Below are positions 45,073 through 54,573 of a stretch of DNA of 64,000 bases, piece after piece. The notes under the pieces are model-generated. The model was not told the origin of the DNA and did not search any database. It saw only the letters and a program-made list of their open reading frames with translations. A program made the position numbers and the translations under genes. The DNA comes from Zhongshania aquimaris (GTDB taxonomy: Bacteria > Pseudomonadota > Gammaproteobacteria > Pseudomonadales > Spongiibacteraceae), in the NCBI RefSeq assembly GCF_019312595.1, contig NZ_JAHWDQ010000001.1:930001-994000 (forward strand). Direction: 5' to 3'. The stretch's first letter is position 1, and every line of letters starts with the position of its first letter.

Positions 45073-46059
45073 ATGGTTAAACTTTCAGTCCTCGACTTGT
45101 CACCCATCACCGCCGACGGCGATGCGGGCACATCACTCAATAACAGCCTGTCACTGGCGCAACACGCAGAAAAATGGGGTTTCAATCGCTACTGGCTAGC
45201 TGAGCATCACAATATGCAAGGTATCGCCAGCGCGGCGACGGCGGTGGTTATTGCTCATATTGCCGGTGGTACCAAAAGCATCCGCGTGGGCGCTGGCGGT
45301 ATTATGCTACCCAACCACGCCCCGCTCATTATTGCTGAGCAATTTGGTACCTTAGAGGCGCTTTTCCCAAACCGCATTGACCTTGGGCTTGGCCGTGCAC
45401 CGGGTACCGACCAAGCGACTGCCTACGCCATGCGCCGCAATCTCGACGCCGATGTCGATCAATTTCCGCAAGATGTCGTTGAGCTAATGGGCTATTTTGG
45501 CGAACCTCATCCAGATCAGAAAATTCATGCTGTGCCAGGATACGGCCTCAACATTCCCTTTTGGATTTTAGGTTCAAGTCTATTTGGCGCGCAGCTGGCA
45601 GCCTCTCTCGGCCTGCCATACGCCTTTGCCTCACATTTTGCGCCAGAGCAAATGCTGAACGCGATAGCCCTCTACCGCGAACGTTTCCGCCCCTCTGCGC
45701 AACTAGATAAGCCCTATGTCATGCTCGGCTACAATGTTTTCGCCGCCGACAGCGATGCCCAAGCACATTATCTAGCGAGCTCAATGCAACAGGCTTTTGT
45801 GAATTTACGACGCGGGCAACCGGGTAAATTACAGCCACCCACAGACAACTATCTAGAACAATTATCCGCCGGCGAGCAAATGCTAATCCGGCAAATTATG
45901 TCCTGCGCAGCCATTGGCACCGCAGATAAAGTACAAGCAGAGATGCAGAAATTTATCCAGCGAACCCAAGCTGACGAGTTGATGATTACCTCGCAGATAT
46001 ATTCCCACGAGGCGCGATTGCGGTCTTACGAAATTGCCGCGTCGCTAGAATTACTATGA
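45073..46059 (+). CDS. Luciferase-like monooxygenase (LLM class flavin oxidoreductase)
   Basis: A 328-residue bacterial-luciferase-like protein of the YhbW/MsnO8 branch: [15 protein letters not shown] at the start, [40 protein letters not shown], and [19 protein letters not shown]. It uses reduced FMN supplied by a separate reductase. Substrate unknown. It is 43 bp downstream of the YdjM-like gene and may share its transcript. Confidence 0.93.
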   Translation: MVKLSVLDLSPITADGDAGTSLNNSLSLAQHAEKWGFNRYWLAEHHNMQGIASAATAVVIAHIAGGTKSIRVGAGGIMLPNHAPLIIAEQFGTLEALFPNRIDLGLGRAPGTDQATAYAMRRNLDADVDQFPQDVVELMGYFGEPHPDQKIHAVPGYGLNIPFWILGSSLFGAQLAASLGLPYAFASHFAPEQMLNAIALYRERFRPSAQLDKPYVMLGYNVFAADSDAQAHYLASSMQQAFVNLRRGQPGKLQPPTDNYLEQLSAGEQMLIRQIMSCAAIGTADKVQAEMQKFIQRTQADELMITSQIYSHEARLRSYEIAASLELL

Positions 46060-46076
46060 GGCAGTCATAAACTACC

Positions 46077-46117
46077 TACATAGACAGCCGCCACTAATGG
46101 TTCAGACTGTCTATGTA
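46077..46117. terminator. Convergent hairpin between LLM monooxygenase and MscS channel
   Basis: TACATAGACAG (46077-46087) pairs perfectly with CTGTCTATGTA (46107-46117) in the gap between convergent genes. T tracts are weak on both sides. Confidence 0.6.
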
Positions 46118-46129
46118 ATGTAAACAACG

Positions 46130-47440
46130 CTATTTGCCGTACTTCTCGTTTAATACCCGCACTTCGCGCTGCGGGAATGGAATTTGGAAACCGTGTTCGC
46201 GCATAGCCTCAAATATCATCAACAGCAAATCGCCACCGACACGGTTTTTACCATCGTCGATACCCATCATCCAAAACTCGACAAACATATTCACCCCGGA
46301 ATCACCGAAGCTGTCTATTTCACAATCCGGCCGCTCTTCAAAAGGGATATCCTCACCACTAATGACCTGCTCATGCGAGGCGACGGTTTCCTTAATTATT
46401 TCTACTAGCTTGCGTATATCTGAGTCGTAAGCCACCGAAAAATCCACTCGGTAACGCTGCTTCTTATTCTTGTGCGTCCAGTTGGTAAAACTCTCGGTTA
46501 CAAACTTCTCGTTTGGCACCATGATGTCTTTGCCATCATAGGTTTCCAGGGTGGTCGATCTGAGAGTCAGCTCGCGCACAATACCGGTGCGGCCATCCTC
46601 CAGTTCAATGTAGTCATCCAGGGAAATGGAGCGATCCAACAAAATAATAATGCCGGAAATAAAGTTAGACGCAATTGCTTGCAGACCAAAACCTAAACCG
46701 ACCCCGAGAGCACCACCAAAGACCGCCAGCGCGGTTAGATTAATACCCATAACCTGCAGCAGGAGAAGAAAGATCACGACAAAAATCGCTACTTCAAGTA
46801 ACTTTGCGGCAACCTCTTTGGTTCGGAAATCGAGCTTTTCTTGGCGCCGAATCATCTCCTGACCGGTACTATTTGAGACGCGCCCCAACCAAAACAACAT
46901 GGAGCCAACCAACATCACCCGCATTACACCATAGGCTGAAATCTCAATATTACCGACGGCCACCTCAACCGATTCCAGCACGGCAATGATCGGCTCAAGA
47001 ATATTTAGCAGGTGCAAAAATAACAGTGGCTGTCCTACCCAGCGAAAAACAAACGCAATAAAATCATTTTTGACGTAATCGCGAATTATTGACCTAAACA
47101 CCAACATCATGGCGACAATTAGAGCCGTTCGCACCAGCCAGTATTCACCGAGCAAGCGCTCACTAATTTCAACTGCAAAGCTCAACACTAAAATGGTAAG
47201 TAAAGGGAAAATCATTACACCAAGTTTGCCAGTAAGCTTGCGCAGTGGCTTGAGGGGTGCATTTGCCGGCGCGTCAGCAAAAGACGGCACAAACTTGCGA
47301 ATGTAAGTGGTAAAAAAATAGGTAATAGCAAAGACCACCAGCACCAGTGCTAGCTGAGCGTAGGTCTCCGATTGCAAAAGAACGGCAAATACGTGGTCAG
47401 AAAAATCTAAAAATGCCTGTTTGTAATTATCAAAATCCAC
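46130..47440 (-). CDS. MscS-family mechanosensitive channel
   Basis: A 436-residue inner membrane protein. Five or so hydrophobic segments (residues 20-195) precede the MscS pore helix (LAVFGGALGVGLGFGLQAIA, SNFISGIIILLDRSISLDDY) and the cytoplasmic beta domain (IVRELTLRSTTLETYDGKDI, VPNEKFVTESFTNW). It is larger than E. coli MscS (286) and closer to the YbdG/YnaI-size members. It releases solutes on osmotic downshock. Confidence 0.93.
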   Translation of the reverse strand: MDFDNYKQAFLDFSDHVFAVLLQSETYAQLALVLVVFAITYFFTTYIRKFVPSFADAPANAPLKPLRKLTGKLGVMIFPLLTILVLSFAVEISERLLGEYWLVRTALIVAMMLVFRSIIRDYVKNDFIAFVFRWVGQPLLFLHLLNILEPIIAVLESVEVAVGNIEISAYGVMRVMLVGSMLFWLGRVSNSTGQEMIRRQEKLDFRTKEVAAKLLEVAIFVVIFLLLLQVMGINLTALAVFGGALGVGLGFGLQAIASNFISGIIILLDRSISLDDYIELEDGRTGIVRELTLRSTTLETYDGKDIMVPNEKFVTESFTNWTHKNKKQRYRVDFSVAYDSDIRKLVEIIKETVASHEQVISGEDIPFEERPDCEIDSFGDSGVNMFVEFWMMGIDDGKNRVGGDLLLMIFEAMREHGFQIPFPQREVRVLNEKYGK

Positions 47441-47469
47441 ACTATCTACTCTTGTTATTCGCTCTAATT

Positions 47470-47494
47470 GGGTAGATGTTCGTCACATCTACCC
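47470..47494 (-). terminator. 10-bp perfect hairpin upstream of the MscS gene
   Basis: GGGTAGATGT (47470-47479) and ACATCTACCC (47485-47494) with a 5-nt loop, between the DUF4440 gene and mscS on the minus strand. No T run follows. It may be a weak terminator of the DUF4440 gene or an element in the mscS leader. Confidence 0.45.
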
Positions 47495-47556
47495 AGCCCC
47501 ACTCACACACGCTTCTCGTCACAGGATTTCATTGTAGCCAGTGACGTCACTGCAAG

Positions 47557-47997
47557 CTAAATATCATGAAATACAATATCGTGGCCATAAGAATTATAAA
47601 TACAACATAACCACGTGCCGTCAGCGGATCTATTGAACACATAGCATGCTTTGCGCTCAACGGCCGGATAGCTCGGTGCGGCAACTTCGGTCAGCGCCAA
47701 CACAAGGCAAGTGTCCCCCGACTCAAGTAGCTGCATACCCTTTTGTCTTAGCTGTAATCCATTCTGAAAATACACCGCTATCTTCTTAAAAGCTGCTCGT
47801 ATCGCTGCTTTACCAACAGCATTCCGCCCCGGTTCAACGACAAGTACCGCATTTTCTGAGTAAATATCGAGGAGCGTATCAAAATCCTCCTTCACTATTG
47901 CTTCATCTGCCCGCGCTATCTGCAATATAACTGGATGCTGCGCCAAAACCACTTCCTCACTACGGTAACTAAAGGCTTGCGGTGCTTTAAGTATCAT
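47557..47997 (-). CDS. DUF4440/SnoaL-like protein
   Basis: About 146 residues from ATG 47997; the frame is open to 48102 but the extra part has no conserved look. The NTF2-like fold is visible in VILQIARADEAIVKEDFDTL, LLDIYSENAVLVVEPGRNAV and GKAAIRAAFKKIAVYFQNGL, as in the SgcJ/YybH group whose members often bind small molecules. It is followed by a hairpin and then mscS. Function unknown. Confidence 0.78.
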   Translation of the reverse strand: MILKAPQAFSYRSEEVVLAQHPVILQIARADEAIVKEDFDTLLDIYSENAVLVVEPGRNAVGKAAIRAAFKKIAVYFQNGLQLRQKGMQLLESGDTCLVLALTEVAAPSYPAVERKACYVFNRSADGTWLCCIYNSYGHDIVFHDI

Positions 47998-48338
47998 CCA
48001 AGCACTAGCCAGGTGAATTATAGAATATCTGTAGGCCCTTATTGGAACTGAGAAGATGAATATGCAATTTGGGGCCAGCAATACTCCCCAGTCATTCCAC
48101 AATAGACAGCTTCGCCTGAAAAAAGTGATGTATTTCTCGTTTTTACTACCACAGCCACTTAATGAGTACTAATACGAATACGGAAGTCAGCGTGACTACG
48201 ACATAGTTCGATCACATCAGGGAAGAATAACCTAAAAACTAGTCTGCTGCTGACGTGACTTTAATCGAACAAGACATCGTTCTGCTTAGACGCCTCGTTC
48301 AGCAACACAGAATGCACTTAGCCTAGCGAACGAAAGCC
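47998..48338. other. Intergenic stretch upstream of the BLUF-like gene
   Basis: About 340 bp between divergent genes. It should contain both promoters; no confident box, repeat or RNA could be read. The BLUF-like gene has only a weak ribosome binding site (GAACGAAAGCC). Confidence 0.4.
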
Positions 48339-49178
48339 ATGAAAAGAATAGCGTGTATTAGCACGATCACGACCCAGCCCGATGAAGGGGACGCTTCTAC
48401 TCAACTCATGGCGCTCTATAACTCAACTCGAGTTTACAACAGAGAAAATGATATCACCGGCGTATTCCTTGTGTCAGATAGCAGCTGTCTGCAAATTATG
48501 GAAGGAAATGCCGAGTCTTTGGCCAACGCCATTTACCGCATTGGGCGTGATCCTCGTATCAGTGACTTCAGTGTAGTAATGAATAGCAATGCCGACGCGG
48601 CGGAATTTGCCGGTTGGAAGATTCGTATCATAGGCGCCGGAACCGATGCGCATTTAGATTTCATCGCAAGACTCAAAGAAAGCCTGGCGGACAAGATCCA
48701 GGCAAAAAGCAGTACTGATAAAACGCGGCTAGAAAGGTTTTTTGGTCGACCTGAGTTACCTACTCCTACACCGACCACAATATTAGCCACACCAGCCCCC
48801 GCGCCAGCGAACATTAGCAGCACAAGCCAAAAAATATACGATGACTGCGTTGTATCCGTATCTGCGTGGCCGCGACCAACGCAAATGAGGATGACACCAG
48901 AACTTATCCGCCTTTGCTCCAACCTGACAAAAAGACCCGCACATTTCGAACGCATTTTAGCCCTGAAGCTGTGCTCATCTACTGAAAAATTAACTCATTA
49001 CTTGTCAGTACTAGAGAGCTTGGGTCTATTAAAAACACATTCAAGCGTCGGAGTCCCAAACTTGAGGGTAGTTAGCAATCCATCGATAGCAGCCAATACG
49101 ACGGAACAAGCAGTAAATAAAACCGCAGACCGATTTAGCCGAGTTCTCCGACGCTTTATCGCATCTGCTAAATCCTAG
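48339..49178 (+). CDS. BLUF-like protein with substituted photochemical tyrosine and winged-helix-like C-terminus
   Basis: A 279-residue protein. Residues 1-95 follow the BLUF (FAD blue-light sensor) plan: RIACIST, then [51 protein letters not shown] and FAGWKIR. The flavin-contacting Asn (Asn34) and Gln (Gln52) are kept, but the essential Tyr (Tyr8 of PixD) is Cys6, so classical BLUF photochemistry should not occur. A Pro/Thr-rich linker (about 145-165) leads to a C-terminal region ([47 protein letters not shown]) that looks like a winged helix. It is the first gene of an operon with a small GTPase (13-bp gap) and two roadblock proteins, suggesting an input or output part of that switch. Confidence 0.8.
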   Translation: MKRIACISTITTQPDEGDASTQLMALYNSTRVYNRENDITGVFLVSDSSCLQIMEGNAESLANAIYRIGRDPRISDFSVVMNSNADAAEFAGWKIRIIGAGTDAHLDFIARLKESLADKIQAKSSTDKTRLERFFGRPELPTPTPTTILATPAPAPANISSTSQKIYDDCVVSVSAWPRPTQMRMTPELIRLCSNLTKRPAHFERILALKLCSSTEKLTHYLSVLESLGLLKTHSSVGVPNLRVVSNPSIAANTTEQAVNKTADRFSRVLRRFIASAKS

Positions 49179-49191
49179 GGCTTCGCTAACT

Positions 49192-49761
49192 ATGGATCAA
49201 ATTTATAATAAATTAGCGATAGTGGGCGAAGTGGGCGCGGGTAAAACCCAGCTCATAAACACTATTAGTGAAATCTCTCCCTTCGCCACAGAAGCGAGGT
49301 CTTCTGTCGATATAGGCAAGGAATTCACGACCGTTGGTATTGATTATGGCCGCTTGAGTCTAGATGCCGATATCGCACTGGGACTTTTTGGATTACCCGG
49401 ACAAAAGCGTTTTTCACTGCTTTGGGACATGGTCAACACTGCTTTGTGGGGGCTGGTCATCTTAGTCAAATACGGTGAAGGTATTAATATCGATGCCATC
49501 GACGATATTCTCAGCCATTTCCAGCCATTAAAAAATAACGTCCCAGTTGTAGTCGGAATCAGCCACTCCGAAAACGCCACGGCTGAGGAATTAGACGTAC
49601 TGATGGAGTTTTTAGAACACGTTTTACAAGGGCACGGTTTATCTGCCCCGATCATGCCTGTTGATCCACGCGATGTTGAGTCTTCTCTCATGCTTCTGCA
49701 AATGATCGATGCAATCAGCAACACGGAAGAGCCCGAAGGAGCACAACTACATGTCGGATAA
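49192..49761 (+). CDS. Small Ras-like GTPase, COG2229 type
   Basis: A 189-residue single-domain GTPase. Walker A is GEVGAGKT (residues 12-19), the switch I threonine is in [11 protein letters not shown], and G3 reads [10 protein letters not shown] where the usual DxxG aspartate is Gly, as in other COG2229 proteins. The N/TKxD motif is not recognisable ([10 protein letters not shown] stands in its place), so base specificity is uncertain. Relatives are encoded beside roadblock/LC7 proteins, which act as GAPs or scaffolds, in the manner of MglA/MglB. It overlaps the first roadblock gene by 11 bp. Confidence 0.88.
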   Translation: MDQIYNKLAIVGEVGAGKTQLINTISEISPFATEARSSVDIGKEFTTVGIDYGRLSLDADIALGLFGLPGQKRFSLLWDMVNTALWGLVILVKYGEGINIDAIDDILSHFQPLKNNVPVVVGISHSENATAEELDVLMEFLEHVLQGHGLSAPIMPVDPRDVESSLMLLQMIDAISNTEEPEGAQLHVG

Positions 49762-50158
49762 TAAAAAATTGAGTGAGCAGCTAATTGGCTTATTCAATGA
49801 ATATTCGAGCAACAATGACGCGATAGAGATTATCTCACTGGCAACCACAGACGGATTTCCCGTTCATCACTTTTCACGCCTGAGCGAAGGATTTGATGTC
49901 GAAACTATGGCCGCAGCGGCAAGCACCCTGTACTCCGTAAGCAATGCCGTGACCAAACAGATTCTGTCGAAAAGCTTCAAAATCACCTTCATTGAATCAG
50001 AGCAGGGCAATGTCGCCTTTGTTGCGCTGCAATTGAATGACAAGGACTTTGTACTGTCCATGTCGGCTAAAGGCGCCATGAATATCGCTAGTTTACGCTT
50101 ACTAATAAACCGCTTAGCAGTTGAAATTGGCGATCTCGATTTAGCCAATGTTGCTTAG
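49751..50158 (+). CDS. Roadblock/LC7 domain protein 1
   Basis: A 135-residue protein from ATG 49751, which has AAGGAG 9 bp upstream inside the GTPase gene. The fold pattern fits roadblock/LC7: a helix ([18 protein letters not shown]), the strand [36 protein letters not shown] and the later strands ([18 protein letters not shown]). Such proteins dimerise and contact the switch regions of partner small GTPases. The 11-bp overlap with the GTPase gene supports a 1:1 functional pair. Confidence 0.85.
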   Translation: MSDNKKLSEQLIGLFNEYSSNNDAIEIISLATTDGFPVHHFSRLSEGFDVETMAAAASTLYSVSNAVTKQILSKSFKITFIESEQGNVAFVALQLNDKDFVLSMSAKGAMNIASLRLLINRLAVEIGDLDLANVA

Positions 50159-50285
50159 CCAGCAGAACACTCTGGCGCCGGAATCGACACACCCATGCTA
50201 AGGCAAAATAAGAAAGTCAAAGGGTCCAAATCGTTAGAATTTAATTTGCCAAAACAAAACAGATTTAACCAGGAGAGTAAAAACT

Positions 50286-50648
50286 ATGAGTAATTTAAAC
50301 GACGCCGTAAAAAGCATGATGGAAATCGACGGCGCAATGGGTTGTGCAGTTGTGGATTACACTTCAGGAATGCTATTAGCTTCGGCTGGCTCTGGGGTTG
50401 ACCTTGAAATGGCTGCAGCTGGTAACAGTGAAGTGGTCAAGGCAAAAATGAAAACCATGAAATCACTGGGCATTACCGGAAAGATCGAAGATATTTTGAT
50501 CACACTGGACACACAGCTTCATATCATCCGTCCAAGCGCGAGCAATGAAGGCCTATTTATCTATCTCGTACTCGATAAAAAGAACTCAAATCTCGCCCTA
50601 GCCCGCCGTAAAACTGCGGACATTGAAGGCGACCTAAAGCGCGTTTAA
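50286..50648 (+). CDS. Roadblock/LC7 domain protein 2
   Basis: A 120-residue protein with CCAGGAGAG upstream. Features are a start helix (LNDAVKSMMEIDGAMGCAVV), DYTSGMLLASAGSGVDLEMA and IEDILITLDTQLHIIRPSA, LFIYLVLDKKNSNLALARRK. It is a shorter and clearly different LC7 member from protein 1, 127 bp downstream, so the GTPase may have two distinct partners or the two may form a heterodimer. It ends the operon at a terminator. Confidence 0.83.
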   Translation: MSNLNDAVKSMMEIDGAMGCAVVDYTSGMLLASAGSGVDLEMAAAGNSEVVKAKMKTMKSLGITGKIEDILITLDTQLHIIRPSASNEGLFIYLVLDKKNSNLALARRKTADIEGDLKRV

Positions 50649-50707
50649 AAGATGTGAACTAGGATTCAAATGCGCGTCACGGCATTTGAATCTGTATAGC
50701 CCAATGT

Positions 50708-50740
50708 AAAAACGCCCTCACAAAGAGGGCGTTTTTATTT
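50708..50740. terminator. Bidirectional terminator between roadblock operon and glnN
   Basis: AAAAACGCCCTC (50708-50719) pairs with GAGGGCGTTTTT (50725-50736) across a 5-nt loop; A and T tracts on the two sides serve the convergent genes. Confidence 0.92.
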
Positions 50741-50792
50741 CAAGCGAAGTCATTTCAAAAAATAATACGCAGCCCGAGGGACTGCGCGAATA

Positions 50793-52967
50793 TTATTTAA
50801 TAAATAACATCTCCGAATACTTAGGCAGCGGCCACAGATCATCAGCAACCAATGTTTCCAAAGTATCAGCGTGGCCACGCACTTCAACCATCAGGCTACG
50901 CAGAGTGCTTGCAGCGTACTGCATATGCGCTTCGGTAGAATCAAAGTCATGCGCGTCTAACGCTGCGCTTAATGTCGCTACTGCCGCCATCATCGCATTC
51001 GCTTCGCCGGCAACCGCTGACGCAACACTGCTATCAAGGGTGATGTTCAAGGCAGCCATAGACGACGCAGTGCTCGCAATTTGCGACAAGTACTCAACAG
51101 CCGCTGGGTAGATCATGGTCGTTGCCATATCAACTACCAGCTTGGCTTCTACTTCAATGGACAGCAAGTACTGCTCTGAATACACCTCGAAGCGGCTCGC
51201 CAGCTCAACTGGCGTTAATACGCCAGTGCTAGAGAACAATTTAACAACCGCTTCGTCGCGGAAGGCAGGTAGTGCATCAGCTGACGTCGGCAGGTTTTTC
51301 AGACCACGTTCTTCAACAGCAATACGGTGCCATTCGCTCGAATAACCGTCGCCGCCGAAAATCACGTTACTGTGACCTTCCATCAACTCTTTCAATACTT
51401 TGATAGCCGCTACTGGTTTGCTAGTACCGGTCGCCAATTCTGCTTCCAGCTTGTCGGCAATCCAGTTTAAGGAGTCAGCCAACATGGTATTCATCGCAAC
51501 CAATGGACCAGAAACCGAGGCAGATGAACCCACCGCGCGGAATTCAAAACGGTTGCCAGTGAATGCGAATGGCGAAGTGCGGTTACGGTCGCCTGGATCA
51601 CGCTCAAATTTCAGTATTTGGCTTAGACCTAAATCCATAAAGCCGCCCACTTCAGACTTCAACAATTTGCCTTCCTTGATGTCGTTAAATACGCGCTCTA
51701 ACTGGTCACCAAGGTAAACAGACAGGATGGCAGGTGGGGCTTCATTGGCACCTAAACGGTGGTCATTTGAGGCGGAAGCGATAACCGCGCGCAATAATGG
51801 GCCAAAAAGGTGCACGCCACGAATTACCGCACCACAAAAGAGCAAGAAGTTAATGTTGTCGTGTGGGGTGCTGCCAGGGTCAAGCAAGTTACCCTGAGTC
51901 GCGTTACCAACCGACCAATTCACGTGTTTTCCCGACCCATTAACGCCTGCAAACGGTTTTTCGTGTAATAAACATACAAAACCATGTCGCTTAGCCGTTA
52001 GCTTTAACAGTGTCATTAGAAGTTGCTGGTGGTCAGACGCGATATTCGCTGCCTCATAATAGGGCGCGATTTCAAACTGACCTGGTGCGACTTCGTTGTG
52101 GTGAGTTTTAGCCGGAATACCTAAACGGTACAACTTATCCTCTAAATCCTGCATGAACACTTGCACACGCTCTGGAATAGCAGCGAAGTAATGATCGTCA
52201 AACTGCTGGCCCTTCGCTGGCGAAGAACCGAATAGTGTGCGGCCCGCCAACAGTAAATCTGGACGGCTATTGGCGAAATTCGAATCGATCAGGAAGTATT
52301 CTTGCTCAGCGCCACAGCTAGAATTCAGCGCCGCAACGTCAGTTTCACCCATTAGAGACAATACGCGCTGGCCAGCTTTATTCATTGCCGAATTTGAGCG
52401 CAATAGCGGGATTTTCTTATCCAAGGCTTCGCCGGTCCAGCTCATGAAAACGCTTGGAATCATCAGCGTCGAACCATTGTCGGTGTGCATAATATAAGCT
52501 GGGCTGGTTGGATCCCACGCGGTGTAACCACGCGCCGCATTGGTCATGCGCAGGCTGCCGTTGGGGAAAGAAGAGCCATCAGGCTCGCCTTTAATCAGCA
52601 AACTGCCAGTAAATTCTGTGATTTGGTTGCCATCGGAATTAGTGATAATAAAACCGTCATGCTTTTCAGCGGTGGCATTGGTCATTGGGTAGAAAATGTG
52701 TGAGAAGAACTTAGCGCCTTTGCTCAGTGCCCAATCTTTCATGGCAGCAGCGACTACATCGGCAGTCGCCGCATCGAGTGGCGCACCGGTTTGCACGGTG
52801 GTTTTCAATGCCTTAAATGCGTTTTTAGACAGTGCTTCTTCCATCTTTGACAGATTGAAAACATCACTTGCCCAGATTTTACTGAGAGGCTCAGGCATCG
52901 TAACGTCAATTGGCTTACGATTAACTATCTGGGAAACAGCTTGAACACGCGCTTGATTGCGACTCAT
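50793..52967 (-). CDS. glnN: Glutamine synthetase type III
   Basis: A 724-residue enzyme making glutamine from glutamate and ammonia. Length and sequence (SKGAKFFSHIFYPMTNATAE, AEQEYFLIDSNFANSRPDLL, THHNEVAPGQFEIAPYYEAA) place it in GSIII, the large hexameric/dodecameric type common in Bacteroidetes and cyanobacteria and less usual in gammaproteobacteria, which rely on GSI. It stands alone; no NtrC-type site was noticed upstream. Confidence 0.95.
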   Translation of the reverse strand: MSRNQARVQAVSQIVNRKPIDVTMPEPLSKIWASDVFNLSKMEEALSKNAFKALKTTVQTGAPLDAATADVVAAAMKDWALSKGAKFFSHIFYPMTNATAEKHDGFIITNSDGNQITEFTGSLLIKGEPDGSSFPNGSLRMTNAARGYTAWDPTSPAYIMHTDNGSTLMIPSVFMSWTGEALDKKIPLLRSNSAMNKAGQRVLSLMGETDVAALNSSCGAEQEYFLIDSNFANSRPDLLLAGRTLFGSSPAKGQQFDDHYFAAIPERVQVFMQDLEDKLYRLGIPAKTHHNEVAPGQFEIAPYYEAANIASDHQQLLMTLLKLTAKRHGFVCLLHEKPFAGVNGSGKHVNWSVGNATQGNLLDPGSTPHDNINFLLFCGAVIRGVHLFGPLLRAVIASASNDHRLGANEAPPAILSVYLGDQLERVFNDIKEGKLLKSEVGGFMDLGLSQILKFERDPGDRNRTSPFAFTGNRFEFRAVGSSASVSGPLVAMNTMLADSLNWIADKLEAELATGTSKPVAAIKVLKELMEGHSNVIFGGDGYSSEWHRIAVEERGLKNLPTSADALPAFRDEAVVKLFSSTGVLTPVELASRFEVYSEQYLLSIEVEAKLVVDMATTMIYPAAVEYLSQIASTASSMAALNITLDSSVASAVAGEANAMMAAVATLSAALDAHDFDSTEAHMQYAASTLRSLMVEVRGHADTLETLVADDLWPLPKYSEMLFIK

Positions 52968-53264
52968 TAAGGAGACCTCGCCTTATAAGAAATTAGCTAA
53001 TGGGTATCACTTGAGCTTACTGAGGGGATCAGGAACTGAAATGACTGCCAGAACACTAGCAAAATCTGCACCAGTCTGACGCAAAACACCAGATCTAATA
53101 AATTATTTTTGCGCCACACAAGGCCATGGGCAAAAAACCGCTCAAATGAACCCAGCGCCGGCATCGAAGACAATGGCGGCGCTGCCACACTTGGGATTAG
53201 GCGGTATACTGCGCGCCCGACGCATCCGCATGCAGTTCATTTAATAGACGGTGAAACCAAACCT

Positions 53265-54494
53265 GTGGCGAACAACCCCAATACATACGATGTGATCATT
53301 CTCGGTGCGGGCGCCTCCGGCTTGATGTGTGCACTGACCGCCGCGCAGCGCGGGCGCCGAGTTTTAGTTCTCGAGAAGGCGAATAAGGTCGGCAAAAAAA
53401 TTCTGATGTCGGGCGGTGGCCGCTGCAACTTCACCAATCATTTTGTCGAGGCCGACAACTTCATTTCCGACAATCTCCACTTCTGCAAGGCCGCCCTAAG
53501 TCGCTACACCCAGTGGGATTTCATCGGCATGGTAGAGCGCCATCAAATCCCCTACGAAGAGCGCCGGCACAGTCAATTATTTTGCCTGAACTCGGCCAAA
53601 GACATCCTCAATATGCTATTGGATGAATGCGCCAACGCCGGCGTTGAGATACGCTGCCACACTGATCTCATTTCCGTTGCGGCAAGCGACGCCAGCAGCC
53701 AATCGTCACTGCGCTATCAACTTTCAGTCAATCAACAAGACTCACTTTTAGAGCTACATTGCCAATCTTTTGTGGTGGCCTCAGGCGCGCTATCTATACC
53801 CACACTAGGCGGCAGCGGCATGGGCTACGATATCGCCAAGCAGTTCGGCTTAACGCTTACCAAACGCCACGCCGGTTTAGTCCCCTTTATGTTCAGCGAC
53901 GGCATGAAACAGTTCTGCGAGAAACTTTCCGGACTGGCGCTGGAAGTCGACATGTCGGCCAACAAAACCAGCTTTACTGAAAACATCTTATTTACCCACC
54001 GCGGAATCTCGGGACCAGCCGCCCTACAGGTCTCAAATTACTGGAACCCCGGTGACGCTATTACCATCAATTTACTGCCAAAAATAAGCGCTAGCGACTG
54101 GCTGCTAGAGGCCAAACACAGTCAGTCTAAGAGCCTGTTGCGAACCGTACTTCACCACAATTTAGCAAAGAGTCTCGTGGCAGAGCTGCAATTTCTTTGG
54201 TGGCAGGAATTGGCTGAAAAACCGCTGGGGGAATACTCAGATAAACAGCTAATCAGCATCGCCGAGCGGCTAAATAACTGGGTATTAAAGCCCTCGGGAA
54301 CCGAGGGCTATCGAACCGCAGAAGTTACTCGCGGTGGGATCGACACCGCCGACATCAGCTCCAAAACCATGGAAGCCAAGAACCAGCCCGGCTTGTATTT
54401 TATTGGCGAGGTGCTCGATGTGACAGGTTGGCTGGGTGGTTTTAATTTCCAGTGGGCATGGTCGTCTGGGTATAGCGCTGGACTGGTAGCCTAA
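53265..54494 (+). CDS. HI0933-family flavoprotein (BaiN/YhiN-like)
   Basis: About 409 residues from GTG 53265; the open frame reaches 53109 but the extra 52 residues are low in conservation and start inside the glnN upstream region. The FAD-binding motif is VIILGAGASGLMCALTAAQ, followed by the family signature KVGKKILMSGGGRCNFTNH and the C-terminal GEVLDVTGWLGGFNFQWAWS. Members are flavoproteins of unsettled function (reductase activity on some bile acids in BaiN). Start choice is tentative. Confidence 0.85.
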   Translation: MANNPNTYDVIILGAGASGLMCALTAAQRGRRVLVLEKANKVGKKILMSGGGRCNFTNHFVEADNFISDNLHFCKAALSRYTQWDFIGMVERHQIPYEERRHSQLFCLNSAKDILNMLLDECANAGVEIRCHTDLISVAASDASSQSSLRYQLSVNQQDSLLELHCQSFVVASGALSIPTLGGSGMGYDIAKQFGLTLTKRHAGLVPFMFSDGMKQFCEKLSGLALEVDMSANKTSFTENILFTHRGISGPAALQVSNYWNPGDAITINLLPKISASDWLLEAKHSQSKSLLRTVLHHNLAKSLVAELQFLWWQELAEKPLGEYSDKQLISIAERLNNWVLKPSGTEGYRTAEVTRGGIDTADISSKTMEAKNQPGLYFIGEVLDVTGWLGGFNFQWAWSSGYSAGLVA

Positions 54495-54573
54495 ACCTAC
54501 AAGCCAGCTATCTCGTCATCTACTCACTCGGCGACAGCGTATACACCGTTTAGCTAAAAAGCAGTGATGCCCC

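Noticed and set aside
48339-50648. Streptomyces-type conservon
   Set aside because: There is no sensor kinase-like CvnA and no DUF742 protein; only the GTPase and roadblock parts are shared.
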